Origin: Intestinibacter bartlettii
GTDB taxonomy: Bacteria > Bacillota > Clostridia > Peptostreptococcales > Peptostreptococcaceae
Assembly (NCBI GenBank): GCA_025148965.1
Contig: CP102273.1
Location: 372,001-436,000, forward strand
Reading direction: 5' to 3'
DNA length: 64,000 bases
The notes beneath the pieces are model-generated. The model searched no databases, was not told the origin of the DNA, and saw only the letters and a list, made by a program, of their open reading frames with translations. Below, one piece after another: positions 28,750 to 37,878 of the stretch; positions within the stretch are counted from its first letter, which is position 1, and every line of letters starts with the position of its first letter. The position numbers were made by a program, and so were the translations under genes.

Positions 28750-28862
28750 AATCTTCGGGGCAGGGTGAAATTCCCTACCGGCGGTAAAGCCCGCGAACTA
28801 TGAAAATAGCTGATTTGGTGAAATTCCAAAGCCGACAGTAGAGTCTGGATGAGAGAAGAGAG
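28750..28862 (+). promoter_or_regulatory. FMN riboswitch (RFN element)
   Basis: The conserved RFN blocks are all present: ATCTTCGGGGCAGGGTGAAA, TTCCCTACCGGCGGTAAAGC, CCGCGAAC, GATTTGGTGAAATTCCA, AAGCCGACAGTAGAGTCTGG and ATGAGAGAAG. The aptamer binds flavin mononucleotide and is followed by a terminator hairpin, so high FMN should shut off ribU by premature termination. Confidence 0.97.
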
Positions 28863-28900
28863 TTATAAATTCAAAAGATTTATTTATTATGATTGCTCAT

Positions 28901-28936
28901 AAAACTCGAAGAAGAAGGTTCTCTCGAGTTTTTTTA
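28901..28936 (+). terminator. Riboswitch expression-platform terminator
   Basis: AAAACTCGA pairs with TCGAGTTTT, with an inner GAA/TTC pairing, followed by a T-run just before the ribU ribosome binding site. Confidence 0.85.
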
Positions 28937-28976
28937 TTTGACCTATAATAATTTATTTTATTGGAGGTTATGTATT

Positions 28977-29591
28977 ATGCAACAAAGTATAAATACTCAA
29001 AAATCAAAAAAAACAATGTCTACAAGAGTTGTAGCACAAATAGGAATCTTGGCAGCTATATCTTATTTTTTAAGATTTATAGAAGTTCCACTACCAATAT
29101 TCCCGTCATTTTTAAAACTTGACTTCTCAGATATAGTAGCAGTTTTTGGTGGACTATCAATGGGAGCGGTTCCTGGATTTATAATAGTAGTTATAAAAAA
29201 CTTATTACAAGCAGTATCAGGAAGTACAACAGGCGGTGTTGGTGAGATAGCAAACATATTAATAGCAGGACCATATGTACTTATGATTTGTTTTATATGT
29301 AGAAAAGTTAAATCTTATAAAAATGTATTAATCGGTGGTATTGTCGGTACAATATTTATGGCACTAGTCGGTGCAGTAGTAGATTACTACATAGTGTTCC
29401 CTCTATATGCATTAGTAATGCCAATGGATGTAATAATAAACATGGGTACAGTATTAAATCCTAAAGTTACAGACTTGTTTACTTTTATGATTTGGATAGT
29501 AATACCATTCAATTTATTAAAAGGTGCAATAATGACAGTGGTAATTTTACCATTATATAAAAAGATGGAAAAAATATTAGGTGTTAAATAA
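28977..29591 (+). CDS. ribU: Riboflavin ECF transporter substrate-binding protein RibU
   Basis: This 204-residue integral membrane S-component captures riboflavin and works with the shared EcfAA'T energy module, which is not in this window. It has about six hydrophobic segments and the family sequences FPSFLKLDFSDIVAVFGGLS and IIVVIKNLLQAVSGSTTGGV. The ATG has GGAGG 9 nt upstream and lies downstream of the FMN riboswitch, which fixes both function and start; an earlier in-frame start at 28893 would lie before and through the terminator hairpin. Confidence 0.95.
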   Translation: MQQSINTQKSKKTMSTRVVAQIGILAAISYFLRFIEVPLPIFPSFLKLDFSDIVAVFGGLSMGAVPGFIIVVIKNLLQAVSGSTTGGVGEIANILIAGPYVLMICFICRKVKSYKNVLIGGIVGTIFMALVGAVVDYYIVFPLYALVMPMDVIINMGTVLNPKVTDLFTFMIWIVIPFNLLKGAIMTVVILPLYKKMEKILGVK

Positions 29592-29601
29592 ATTATAAAT
29601 A

Positions 29602-29638
29602 AAAAGACCTGTCCTTTAACTAGGGCGGGTCTTTTAGT
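29602..29638 (+). terminator. ribU terminator
   Basis: AAAAGACC-T-G-T-CCT pairs with AGG-GCG-GGTCTTTT around a short loop and ends in a T-rich tail. Confidence 0.85.
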
Positions 29639-29777
29639 TTTTGATACTTTAAATTATAATAAATATAGTCGTATATATTGAAAAAATAACGTATAAGCCT
29701 ATAAAATTACTAAAAAGTATAATATAATAATATCTGGTTCATATTTAAAATATGAGATTAGATACGGAGATGAAAAT

Positions 29778-30248
29778 ATGAAAAAAACGCAGATGATAAA
29801 GAATATATACCTAGATAACGATAAAGAAACTAGAGAGATTGGTTTTAAATTAGGTAAATTATTAAAACCAGGGAGCATAGTTTGTTTAATCGGTGATTTA
29901 GGGGCAGGAAAAACAACAATGACTCAAAGTTTGGCAGAGGCACTAGAAGTAGACGATTACATCACAAGCCCAACTTTCACAATAGTAAACGAATATGAAG
30001 GGAAGATGCCGCTATATCATTTTGACGTGTACAGAATTGGATGTAGCGAAGAAATGTACGATATAGGATTTGATGAATACATAAATGGTGAAGGGGTATG
30101 CATAATCGAGTGGGCAAATATAATCGAAGACATACTACCAGACGATTACTTAAAAATAGAATTAAAATACAAAGACATGGGAAGAGAGATGACACTTATT
30201 CCTTATGGTGAAGAATACGAAAAAATAGTTGAGGAGTTGACTAAATAA
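29778..30248 (+). CDS. tsaE: tRNA t6A biosynthesis ATPase TsaE
   Basis: This 156-residue P-loop ATPase is needed for turnover of the TsaBD complex that makes threonylcarbamoyladenosine at tRNA position 37. It shows Walker A GDLGAGKTTMTQ, TSPTFTIVNEYEG and the HFDVYR motif. It is the first gene of tsaE-tsaB-rimI-tsaD; its stop overlaps the tsaB start (TAATG). Confidence 0.95.
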   Translation: MKKTQMIKNIYLDNDKETREIGFKLGKLLKPGSIVCLIGDLGAGKTTMTQSLAEALEVDDYITSPTFTIVNEYEGKMPLYHFDVYRIGCSEEMYDIGFDEYINGEGVCIIEWANIIEDILPDDYLKIELKYKDMGREMTLIPYGEEYEKIVEELTK

Positions 30249-30982
30249 TGAAGATTTTAGGGATAGATACATCTTCTATGGCGGCTAGTGTGGCTGTTAT
30301 AGAGGACAATAAATTAATTTGTGAATATACAATAAACACTAAAAAAACTCATTCACAAAAACTTATGCCGATGATAGAAAACATGCTAAGTTTAAGTGAT
30401 TTAAACGTACGTGAGCTTGATGCAATAGCAGTTTGTGAAGGTCCTGGATCTTTTACAGGACTTAGAATCGGTATGGCAACAGCAAAAGCGATTGCACACG
30501 TTAACGACATTCCGGTAATAGGAGTTAATTCACTAGAAGTTTTAGCAGCAAATATGAACCTTTGTGATAAAAAAATATGTTCAATATTAGATGCACAAAG
30601 AAATCAAGTTTACACAGGAAGATACCACTATGAAGGTACAAAACTTGTTGAAATAAAAGAAATAGGAATTCAACCTATAGACGAACTTCTTGAAGAATTA
30701 GCGCAAAGCAAAGAAGAATGGATATTAGTTGGAGAAGCAGTTTATAAATACGAAGACAAAATAAGAGAAATTGAAAATATAGAAATTCCAGCAGCATCAA
30801 ACAATGTAACAAAAGCAGGAAGCTTATGCTCAGTTGCGAAAGTTAAATTTGATGAAGGAAAAGATATATTCAACTGCTACACTGTGAATCCTCTATATAT
30901 CAGAAAATCACAAGCAGAAGAACAATACGAAGAAAAACAAAGAAAACTTGAAGAAGAGAAAAAACTTCAAGAACAAAAATAG
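30248..30982 (+). CDS. tsaB: tRNA t6A biosynthesis protein TsaB
   Basis: This 244-residue ASKHA-fold pseudo-enzyme forms the scaffold with TsaD and TsaE in t6A synthesis. The motifs ILGIDTSSMAASVAVIED and AVCEGPGSFTGLRIGMATAK are diagnostic. The C-terminal 20 residues are a charged E/K/Q coil. It is translationally coupled to tsaE by a 1-nt overlap. Confidence 0.95.
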   Translation: MKILGIDTSSMAASVAVIEDNKLICEYTINTKKTHSQKLMPMIENMLSLSDLNVRELDAIAVCEGPGSFTGLRIGMATAKAIAHVNDIPVIGVNSLEVLAANMNLCDKKICSILDAQRNQVYTGRYHYEGTKLVEIKEIGIQPIDELLEELAQSKEEWILVGEAVYKYEDKIREIENIEIPAASNNVTKAGSLCSVAKVKFDEGKDIFNCYTVNPLYIRKSQAEEQYEEKQRKLEEEKKLQEQK

Positions 30983-31018
30983 ATAAAAATAAATATTGGA
31001 GATAAGTGAGGTTTCAAA

Positions 31019-31558
31019 ATGGAAAAGAATCGAGAAAATCTAAATAACCCAAATCAAGATTTAACCCAAGATTTAAACTCAATTTTGGGGCTAGACACAC
31101 AACTAAATACAAATAACTTAATAATTAGACCAATGAGAAAAGAAGATATAGAGGGTGTTCATATGGTAGAAGTAGATTGTTTTGATGATCCATGGTCAAA
31201 AAAATCTTTAATGGACGAGCTAAAAAACAACTTGGCTAGATATCTTGTTGCTGAACTTGATTCTGTAATTGTTGGATATGTTGGAGTTTGGTTTGTTGTA
31301 GATGAAGGTCACATAACAAACGTTGCAGTACACAGCAATTATAGAGGTCAAAGAATAGGTGACAGATTAGTAGAAGAGATGGTTAAGCTTTGCAAGTCAG
31401 AAGGATTAGTTTCAATGACTTTAGAAGTTAGAAGTTCAAATACTGTTGCGCAAAATCTATATAGAAAATACGGGTTTAAGATGGCAGGAGTAAGAAAAGA
31501 ATATTATAGCGATAGAGAAGACGCGATAATAATGTGGAACCAGTTATCAGAATTATAA
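31019..31558 (+). CDS. rimI: RimI-type ribosomal protein S18 alanine N-acetyltransferase
   Basis: This 179-residue GNAT acetyltransferase is placed, as usual, between tsaB and tsaD. The acetyl-CoA loop is NVAVHSNYRGQRIGDRLVEE, and the C-terminal LEVRSSNTVAQNLYRKYGFK is typical of RimI. It carries an N-terminal extension of about 40 residues rich in N, L and D (NLNNPNQDLTQDLNSILGL) that is not part of the GNAT domain; a start inside the extension would be possible but lacks a comparable ribosome binding site. Confidence 0.9.
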   Translation: MEKNRENLNNPNQDLTQDLNSILGLDTQLNTNNLIIRPMRKEDIEGVHMVEVDCFDDPWSKKSLMDELKNNLARYLVAELDSVIVGYVGVWFVVDEGHITNVAVHSNYRGQRIGDRLVEEMVKLCKSEGLVSMTLEVRSSNTVAQNLYRKYGFKMAGVRKEYYSDREDAIIMWNQLSEL

Positions 31559-31651
31559 ATATGACATTTGCATAATGGATGATATAAATAAAAAATTAAT
31601 AAACGCAAAAAAGCAAAATTACAAATAGCTAAAATATGAGGCGGTGAAATA

Positions 31652-32668
31652 ATGAAGGATATAATAACTTTATCGATAGAAAGTAGTTGTGACGAAACTG
31701 CAGTTGCTGTATTAAAAAACGGAAGAGAAGTACTTGCAAATGTTGTTTCAACACAAATTGAATTACATAAAAAATTCGGTGGTGTAGTTCCAGAAGTTGC
31801 ATCAAGAAAACACATAGAAAATATAGATGCGGTTTATCAAGAAGCATTAGACACAGCTGGAATTAAACCGGAAGAAATCGACCATATAGCAGTAACTTAC
31901 GGCCCAGGTTTAGTAGGTGCACTTTTAGTTGGATTATCTTATGCAAAGGCTCTTGCATTCACACTTGGAGTTCCGCTAGTTGGGGTAAACCACATGCAAG
32001 GTCACATAAATGCAAATTATATACAACACAAAGATTTAAAACCTCCATTTATAACACTAGTAGTTTCAGGAGGACACACTCACTTAGTTGAGGTTAAAGA
32101 TTATCAAAACTACGAAATACTTGGAAGAACTAGAGATGATGCATCTGGTGAGGCATTTGATAAAATATCTAGAGCTATGGGACTTGGATATCCAGGTGGG
32201 CCAATAATAGATAAACTTGCAAAACAAGGTAACAAACATGCTATAGAATTCCCAAGAGCATTTTTAGATGATTCATATGATTTCAGTTTCAGTGGATTAA
32301 AATCAGCAGTTCTAAACTACTTAAATGCTCAAAAAATGAAAAAACAAGAGATAGTAGTAGAAGACGTTGCGGCATCTTTCCAAGAAGCAGTAGTAGAAGT
32401 TTTAGCTACAAAAGCAGTGCATGCTGCTGAAGAAAAAGGATATAAAACAATAGCGTTATCTGGTGGTGTTGCAGCAAACTCAGCACTTAGAGATAAAATA
32501 ACAAAAATGGCAGGCGAAAAAGGTATAGAAATCAAATTCCCAAGCATCGAATTATGTACAGACAATGCAGCTATGATAGGTTGTGCAGGATATCATAATT
32601 TCATAAACGGAAAAATTGACGATATGTCATTAAATGCTGTGCCAAACTTAAAAATAGACGTTAATTAG
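31652..32668 (+). CDS. tsaD: tRNA N6-adenosine threonylcarbamoyltransferase TsaD
   Basis: This 338-residue catalytic subunit transfers the threonylcarbamoyl group to A37 of ANN-decoding tRNAs. Metal-binding His residues are in [11 protein letters not shown] (HxxxH), with further motifs [24 protein letters not shown] and [15 protein letters not shown]. It has a GAGGCGG site upstream of the ATG and is the last t6A gene of the cluster. Confidence 0.96.
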   Translation: MKDIITLSIESSCDETAVAVLKNGREVLANVVSTQIELHKKFGGVVPEVASRKHIENIDAVYQEALDTAGIKPEEIDHIAVTYGPGLVGALLVGLSYAKALAFTLGVPLVGVNHMQGHINANYIQHKDLKPPFITLVVSGGHTHLVEVKDYQNYEILGRTRDDASGEAFDKISRAMGLGYPGGPIIDKLAKQGNKHAIEFPRAFLDDSYDFSFSGLKSAVLNYLNAQKMKKQEIVVEDVAASFQEAVVEVLATKAVHAAEEKGYKTIALSGGVAANSALRDKITKMAGEKGIEIKFPSIELCTDNAAMIGCAGYHNFINGKIDDMSLNAVPNLKIDVN

Positions 32669-32716
32669 CAATTTAAAATTGCCTAATTAAAAATAACAAC
32701 ATATAGGAGAGACAAA

Positions 32717-33061
32717 ATGGAAATCAAAAGATTTGAAGGAACAGGAAGAATGAGTAAAGTAGTAGAACACAATGGAACTCTTTACTTAAGTGGATTAACT
32801 AATGACGAAGGTGATATGAAAGAACAAACTGCTGCAGTTTTAGCTAAAGCAGAAACAATATTAAATCAATACGGTTCTGACAAAAATCACATATTATCAG
32901 CAACTATATACGTAAAAGATATGGCATTATTCGCTGATATGAACTCAGTTTGGGATGCATGGGTAGAAAACGGAAACGAACCAGCAAGAGCATGTGTAGA
33001 AGCTAACATGGCTAGAGAAAACTTATTAGTTGAAATAAGCATAGTAGCTGCTAAAAAATAA
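32717..33061 (+). CDS. ridA: RidA/YjgF-family enamine/imine deaminase
   Basis: This 114-residue RidA-fold protein forms trimers and hydrolyses reactive enamine or imine intermediates released by PLP enzymes. The conserved substrate-binding Arg is in NEPARACVEANMA, and the N-terminus YLSGLTNDEGDMKEQT fits the family. It has a GGAGAG ribosome binding site and follows tsaD by 48 bp. Confidence 0.9.
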   Translation: MEIKRFEGTGRMSKVVEHNGTLYLSGLTNDEGDMKEQTAAVLAKAETILNQYGSDKNHILSATIYVKDMALFADMNSVWDAWVENGNEPARACVEANMARENLLVEISIVAAKK

Positions 33062-33086
33062 TTGAAAATATTTATATAAATAGAGA

Positions 33087-33120
33087 AATAGGAAGCTAAA
33101 ATATTGGCTTCCTATTTTTT
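33087..33120 (+). terminator. ridA terminator
   Basis: AATAGGAAGC pairs with GCTTCCTATT, followed by a T-run. Confidence 0.9.
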
Positions 33121-33281
33121 ATGGAAAAATAAATTTTTTAGAAAAAAATAAAAAAATTTTAAAAAGTTTTTAAAAAAAGGTACCCAAAATTTTTTTAGGT
33201 GTTGTATTTAGTAGCAAAAGAAAACAACAAAGAACTTAGCACAAAAAATAAAAAAATTAATCACTATTAGGAGGTACGATT

Positions 33282-34070
33282 ATGAAAATGAAAAAGTATA
33301 TGGCGATGGGGCTAGGAGCAATAATGGCAGTAGGGATAGCAGTGTCGGGTGTTTTACCTGTATCAGCAGTGAACAACAATGAAAATGATGCAAAACTAGC
33401 AACGGCAGTTACAATGGCAGCGAGAGATTACGATGATTATGAAGGTGTTATAAAATCAAACACTACTTTAAGATCAAAAGCAACATCAAACTCAAGAAAG
33501 ATAACAACTCTTAAAAAAGGTGCAGTAGTAGAAGTTGAGAGAAAAGCATCAAATGGATGGTACAGAGTAGAATATAGAGATATAGAAGGTTATGTTTCAC
33601 CAAAAAATATAAAAATATATGATTCTGAATACAGAGATATTGAGAAAAAAGGAACTGTAACTTCAAATGTTAATATGAGACTTGGAGCATCAACATTATC
33701 AAAGAAAGTTACTTATTTGAAAAAAGGTACAGTAATTAAGATAGAATCAAAAACATCAAATGGTTGGTACAAAATAGAATACAAAGGTAGAGATGGTTAC
33801 ATATCTCAAAAACATGCAAAAATAGGAACTAATACAAATAAAAAAGATTACACTTATAGAGAAATCGATGATTATGATGGAATAACTACAGCAAAACTTA
33901 CTTTAAGAAGAAGTCCTAGTTCATCTTCAACAAAAATAACTTCAATACCAAAGGGTGCAAGAGTTGAAGTTGAAGGAAAAACTTCAAATGGTTTCTATAG
34001 AGTAGAGTATAGAGATATAGAAGGTTACGTATCATCTAAATATATAAAATTAGTTCGTGATTATGACTAG
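33282..34070 (+). CDS. Secreted triple bacterial SH3-domain protein
   Basis: This 262-residue exported protein has a signal peptide MKMKKYMAMGLGAIMAVGIA with cleavage likely near SGVLPVSA. The mature part holds three bacterial SH3 repeats (about residues 55-115, 122-185 and 200-260), each with the pattern LR..AS..SKK....KG..V.VE.K.SNGWYRVEY, GYVS. SH3b domains usually bind peptidoglycan. No catalytic domain is attached, so it may be a wall-binding adaptor or a targeting protein. GGAGGT precedes the ATG. Confidence 0.85.
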   Translation: MKMKKYMAMGLGAIMAVGIAVSGVLPVSAVNNNENDAKLATAVTMAARDYDDYEGVIKSNTTLRSKATSNSRKITTLKKGAVVEVERKASNGWYRVEYRDIEGYVSPKNIKIYDSEYRDIEKKGTVTSNVNMRLGASTLSKKVTYLKKGTVIKIESKTSNGWYKIEYKGRDGYISQKHAKIGTNTNKKDYTYREIDDYDGITTAKLTLRRSPSSSSTKITSIPKGARVEVEGKTSNGFYRVEYRDIEGYVSSKYIKLVRDYD

Positions 34071-34163
34071 AAGAATTGGGTATATATTAAATAACCTCAA
34101 AAAACAATCTAAAAGATAATCTAAAATTATAATAAAGAAACAACCATAAAATAATACTATAAT

Positions 34164-34208
34164 AAAGAAATCTCTATTCTAAAGATCCTTAAAAATGTAG
34201 ATTTCTTT
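34164..34208 (+). other. Inverted repeat after the SH3-domain gene
   Basis: AAAGAAATCT (34164-34173) and AGATTTCTTT (34199-34208) are perfect 10-bp arms. There is no clear T-run, so it is a weak terminator candidate at best. Confidence 0.4.
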
Positions 34209-34276
34209 GAAACACATATACGGAAATTATGCTTATTTATAATTTAAAATGAATATAATTTCATATATGTTATAAA

Positions 34277-34325
34277 AAATACTCCTTTTGATAACTATAA
34301 ACTAGTATCAAAGGGAGTATTTTTA
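34277..34325. terminator. Bidirectional terminator, SH3 gene / abcF
   Basis: AAATACTCCTTTTGATA pairs with TATCAAAGGGAGTATTT, with T-runs on both sides. Confidence 0.9.
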
Positions 34326-34347
34326 TGAAAATTTATAAAAAGCCCAA

Positions 34348-36264
34348 CTACATTAATTCTTCCCAAAGCTCGTAAAGTTCAGCTAATCTATCTTCTAAGT
34401 TAGATTTTTCTTGAGAAACTTCTTTAGAACGTTCAGGGTTAGAGTAAACTTCTTCTAGACAAAGAAGTTCATCAAGTTCACCGATTTTTGTTTCGATTTG
34501 CTCAATTTCTTTTTCTGTATTAGCAATTTTATTTCTATTTTTCTTTTGTTTTTCACGTTCTTCACGTTCACGACGTTTTTCCTCTTTAAGTTGAGTTTTA
34601 GTCTTTTCAGATTCTTCCTCAACATGAGCATTTATCTCTTCGGATTCTTTCTTTTTAGCCATGTAGTAGTCGTAATTACCAAGATATTCAGTAATTCCGT
34701 TTTCATCAAGAACTAAAATCTTGTCAACTACAGTGTTTAAGAAATATCTATCATGCGAAATCGTGAAAATTGTTCCAGTGTATCCGTTTAGAGCATCTTC
34801 TAAAACTTCTTTTGAATCGATGTCTAAGTGGTTTGTCGGTTCATCAAGAAGCAGGAAGTTTGCTTTTGATAAAATCAGTTTTAATATTGCAACTCTAGCT
34901 CTTTCGCCACCACTAAGTGAAGAAATTTGTTTAAATACATCGTCATTTTCAAATAAGAATGCACCAAGCATTGACCTTATTTGAGTTTGAGTAAGGTTCG
35001 TATTATCTTTCCAAATTTCATCTATAATAGTGTTGTTTAAATCAAGAGTTTTTTGCTCTTGGTGGAAATAAGCCACGTTAACATTTGTACCAAGTTTGAC
35101 TTCACCAGAAAGTGGAGTAAGCTCATTCATTATTATTTTAAATAATGTAGATTTACCGATTCCGTTTGGTCCGATTAATGCAACTTTTTCCCCACGATAT
35201 ATCTCAAAATTCAACCCTTTGAATAATATTCTATCGTCATATCCCATAGAAATATCTCTAACTTGCATTACATCATTACCACTGACAACAGCTGGGTCGA
35301 AAGATATTTTCGCTTTTTTTCTATATAACTCGGGTCTGTCAAGAACATCAACCTTATCAAGAGCCTTTTCCTTACTTCTAGCTCTTTTAAGATGTTTTTC
35401 ACGACCATAAGCCTTAAGTCTTTCAATAGACTCTTCTTGTTTTTTAAGTTCTTTTTGCTGGTCTTCGTATTTTTTAATTTCTAATTCTTTTTCAACTTTG
35501 GATTGCTCTATAAAATCAGAGTAATTACCATTATAAGTTTTAAGTTTTTTGTTGTAGATTTCGAAAGTTCTATTTACTACTTGATCTAGAAAATATCTGT
35601 CATGGGAAATAAGCATAACAGTACCCCTATACTGTTTTAAGAAGAACTCTAACCACTCGATTGCCTCAGAATCAAGGTGGTTTGTCGGTTCGTCAAGAAG
35701 TAATAGGGTAGGTTTTTTAAGAAGTAATTTCCCTAAAAGTACTCTTGTTTTTTCTCCACCAGAAAGAATATCGACTTTTTTATCAAAATCGCTGTCCTTA
35801 AATCCTAAACCAATAAGCACACCCTTCGCCTCGGACTTATATCCGTAACCGTTGTTTGCCGAAAATAACTCCATTTTATGAGAGTACTCATCCATTAATT
35901 TATCTAAGATTTTAGAATCTGATTTGCTTCCTTCTTCAGCTATTTTGATTTCAAGTTGTCTAAGATTTTCTTCCATTTCGATAAGAGGTTTGAATACTTC
36001 AAGAACCTCTTCTAAAATAGTATTTTCCGAATAAAAGTTAGTATTTTGTTCTAAATAACCAACTTCACAATCTTTAGAAGTGTAAATATCACCGCTATCG
36101 TATCCGTATTCACCTGAAATAATCTTAAATAAAGTCGTTTTTCCAGTACCATTAACACCAACGATACCGACTTTGTCGCCTTCATTTATAGTAAAACTAA
36201 CATTTTCAAGGATAGAATCTACGCCAAAACTTTTATTCAAATTATTACAAGATAAGATGATCAT
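34348..36264 (-). CDS. ABC-F family ATPase, YdiF/Uup-like
   Basis: This 638-residue soluble protein has two ABC domains and no membrane part: Walker A GVNGTGKTTL and GPNGIGKSTL, signatures LSGGEKTR and LSGGERAR, and Walker B LLLDEPTNHLD twice. A charged linker separates the domains (about residues 240-310), and a C-terminal coiled coil rich in E and K follows. ABC-F proteins act on the ribosome as translation factors; some protect against antibiotics. This one lacks features that would point to a specific resistance. AAGGAGGT lies before the ATG, and a consensus promoter lies upstream on the minus strand. Confidence 0.9.
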   Translation of the reverse strand: MIILSCNNLNKSFGVDSILENVSFTINEGDKVGIVGVNGTGKTTLFKIISGEYGYDSGDIYTSKDCEVGYLEQNTNFYSENTILEEVLEVFKPLIEMEENLRQLEIKIAEEGSKSDSKILDKLMDEYSHKMELFSANNGYGYKSEAKGVLIGLGFKDSDFDKKVDILSGGEKTRVLLGKLLLKKPTLLLLDEPTNHLDSEAIEWLEFFLKQYRGTVMLISHDRYFLDQVVNRTFEIYNKKLKTYNGNYSDFIEQSKVEKELEIKKYEDQQKELKKQEESIERLKAYGREKHLKRARSKEKALDKVDVLDRPELYRKKAKISFDPAVVSGNDVMQVRDISMGYDDRILFKGLNFEIYRGEKVALIGPNGIGKSTLFKIIMNELTPLSGEVKLGTNVNVAYFHQEQKTLDLNNTIIDEIWKDNTNLTQTQIRSMLGAFLFENDDVFKQISSLSGGERARVAILKLILSKANFLLLDEPTNHLDIDSKEVLEDALNGYTGTIFTISHDRYFLNTVVDKILVLDENGITEYLGNYDYYMAKKKESEEINAHVEEESEKTKTQLKEEKRREREEREKQKKNRNKIANTEKEIEQIETKIGELDELLCLEEVYSNPERSKEVSQEKSNLEDRLAELYELWEELM

Positions 36265-36294
36265 AAGTTTTTGTACCTCCTTAAGCTATCTAAA

Positions 36295-36323
36295 ATTATA
36301 AACTTTTGGTATAATATAATCAA
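36295..36323 (-). promoter_or_regulatory. Promoter of the ABC-F gene
   Basis: On the minus strand, TTGATT (36318-36323), a 17-bp spacer and TATAAT (36295-36300) form a near-consensus promoter about 30 bp upstream of the ABC-F start. Confidence 0.75.
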
Positions 36324-36404
36324 GGATATATGAAACTATTTAAAAAATATGGTATTATCTAATTATATTGTTATGAAAATATTAAAATTAAAAGAGGTGA
36401 GAAG

Positions 36405-37034
36405 ATGGCAGGTAAGAATATATCAATGGCTGTTATCAGAAGACTGCCTAAGTACTACAGATATCTTGGGGACTTACTTGATAATGACGTACAAAGAATA
36501 TCTTCAAAAGAATTAAGTGAAATTATAGGATTCACAGCATCACAAATAAGACAAGATTTAAATAATTTTGGCGGATTTGGACAACAAGGGTATGGATATA
36601 ATATAGAAGCTCTTCATACTGAAATCGGAAAAATTCTAGGGTTAGACAGGCCATACAATGCAATTCTAATAGGAGCAGGAAACTTAGGACAAGCAATAGC
36701 TAACTATTCTGGATTTAGAAAAGCGGGATTCGAAATAAAAGGATTATTTGATGCAAATCCTAAAATAATAGGATTAAAAATAAGAGAATTTGAAATATTG
36801 GACTCGGATAAAATTGAAGACTTTGTTAAAGAAAACAAAATAGATATCGGAATTTTATGTGTACCAAAAAATGGGGCCCAAGAATTAGCAGATAGATTAG
36901 TCGCATGTGGGATAAAGGGATTATGGAACTTTGCACCTATGGATTTAAATGTACCAGAAGATATCATAGTAGAAAATGTAAACTTAACTGAAAGCTTATT
37001 TACTCTATCATATCTAATGAAAGAAGACGAATAA
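36405..37034 (+). CDS. rex: Redox-sensing transcriptional repressor Rex
   Basis: This 209-residue repressor senses the NADH/NAD+ ratio and controls fermentation genes in anaerobes. It has an N-terminal winged helix (VIRRLPKYYRYLGDLLDNDV, then SSKELSEIIGFTASQIRQDL) and a Rossmann NAD(H) domain (AILIGAGNLGQAIANYSGFR). AGAGGTGAG precedes the ATG. The CO dehydrogenase and ferredoxin genes nearby are plausible targets, but no convincing TTGTTAANNNNTTAACAA site was found next to them. Confidence 0.95.
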   Translation: MAGKNISMAVIRRLPKYYRYLGDLLDNDVQRISSKELSEIIGFTASQIRQDLNNFGGFGQQGYGYNIEALHTEIGKILGLDRPYNAILIGAGNLGQAIANYSGFRKAGFEIKGLFDANPKIIGLKIREFEILDSDKIEDFVKENKIDIGILCVPKNGAQELADRLVACGIKGLWNFAPMDLNVPEDIIVENVNLTESLFTLSYLMKEDE

Positions 37035-37061
37035 CGATATATTTATTTAATAATATAATTA

Positions 37062-37112
37062 AGCTGTTGTATAGAATATTGTACGTGATTTTCATACAGC
37101 AGTTTTTTTTTA
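37062..37112 (+). terminator. rex terminator
   Basis: CTGTTGTAT pairs with ATACAGCAG around an internal loop, followed by a long T-run. Confidence 0.8.
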
Positions 37113-37119
37113 ACGTTAA

Positions 37120-37149
37120 AAAGCTAAGTGATAAAAACCACTTAGCTTT
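37120..37149 (-). terminator. Terminator of the downstream ferredoxin gene
   Basis: Perfect 11-bp arms AAAGCTAAGTG / CACTTAGCTTT are followed on the minus strand by a short T-run. Confidence 0.75.
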
Positions 37150-37173
37150 ATTTAATAAAAATTAAATTCAAAA

Positions 37174-37344
37174 TTATTCAGCACATGGAGCTTCTACAGG
37201 ACATACGTCTGCACAAGAACCGCATTCTATGCAGCTATCTGCATCTATTACGTATTTGTCATCTCCAGCTGATATACATTCTACAGGGCATTCTGATTCG
37301 CATGCACCACAGCTTATACAAGCATCACCTATTATGTAAGCCAT
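37174..37344 (-). CDS. 2[4Fe-4S] ferredoxin, variant copy
   Basis: This is a 56-residue clostridial-type ferredoxin, a low-potential electron carrier. It starts MAYIIGDACISCGACESECP and contains two CxxCxxC...CP motifs (the second in CIECGSCADVCPVEAP), enough for two 4Fe-4S clusters. It ends with an extra Cys in APCAE. GGAG precedes the ATG on the minus strand. It is a close paralog of the gene at 37452-37622, probably from tandem duplication, but has diverged (VEC in place of NDA). Confidence 0.92.
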   Translation of the reverse strand: MAYIIGDACISCGACESECPVECISAGDDKYVIDADSCIECGSCADVCPVEAPCAE

Positions 37345-37403
37345 ATTATTTTCTCCTTAATTGATGTCATTATTTTTGAAATTTAAAATCATCAAAATCA
37401 ACC

Positions 37404-37443
37404 GAATAAAAAACTATCCAAGGAAGAATCCCCAGATAGTTTT
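37404..37443 (-). terminator. Terminator between the two ferredoxin genes
   Basis: On the minus strand, AAAACTATC (read from 37443) pairs with GATAGTTTT and is followed by TTTATT, so the two ferredoxin genes are separate units. Confidence 0.85.
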
Positions 37444-37451
37444 ACTTGCTA

Positions 37452-37622
37452 TTATTCTTCAACTATAGCATCGTTTGGACAGGCATCAGCACATGATCCA
37501 CAATCTAAACATTCGTCAGCATTTATGCTGTATTTGTCATCTCCTGCAGTTATAGCATCGTTTGGACATTCGTCTGCACAAGAACCACAAGCGATACATT
37601 CATCAGTTATTTTGTAAGCCAT
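37452..37622 (-). CDS. 2[4Fe-4S] ferredoxin
   Basis: This 56-residue clostridial-type ferredoxin carries two clusters: [16 protein letters not shown] and [16 protein letters not shown]. It starts at MAYKITDE with AAAGGGGGA upstream on the minus strand; a longer in-frame start at 37655 adds non-conserved residues. It carries low-potential electrons for pyruvate:ferredoxin oxidoreductase, CO dehydrogenase or hydrogenase-type enzymes. It neighbours rex and the CO dehydrogenase operon. Confidence 0.95.
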   Translation of the reverse strand: MAYKITDECIACGSCADECPNDAITAGDDKYSINADECLDCGSCADACPNDAIVEE

Positions 37623-37859
37623 ACTAAAATCCCCCTTTAATGATTTTAATTTCACTTATAATTATAGCAAAGTTTATTATAGATAACAATAAGAATTTGC
37701 CCCAAAAAATGGTTGATAAAATAATGTCATATTCAAAGATTAATATCAAAATGGATTATGTTTAAATTAAAAAATAATTCTTATTAGGAATTAAAAATAG
37801 AAATCAAGAATTATAAATGGTTGGAATTTAAACTAATAAATGAGACAGAATAAAATAAA

Positions 37860-37878
37860 TTATTCCAAATTGGAATAA
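37860..37878. promoter_or_regulatory. Perfect palindrome upstream of cooS
   Basis: TTATTCCAA (37860-37868), a single A, then TTGGAATAA (37870-37878) is a perfect 9+1+9 inverted repeat in the 440-bp A+T-rich spacer between the ferredoxin gene and cooS. It lies about 185 bp before the cooS start. It could be an operator for a dimeric regulator of the CO dehydrogenase operon. No promoter in the spacer is clear enough to fix the distance to the transcription start. Confidence 0.5.
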
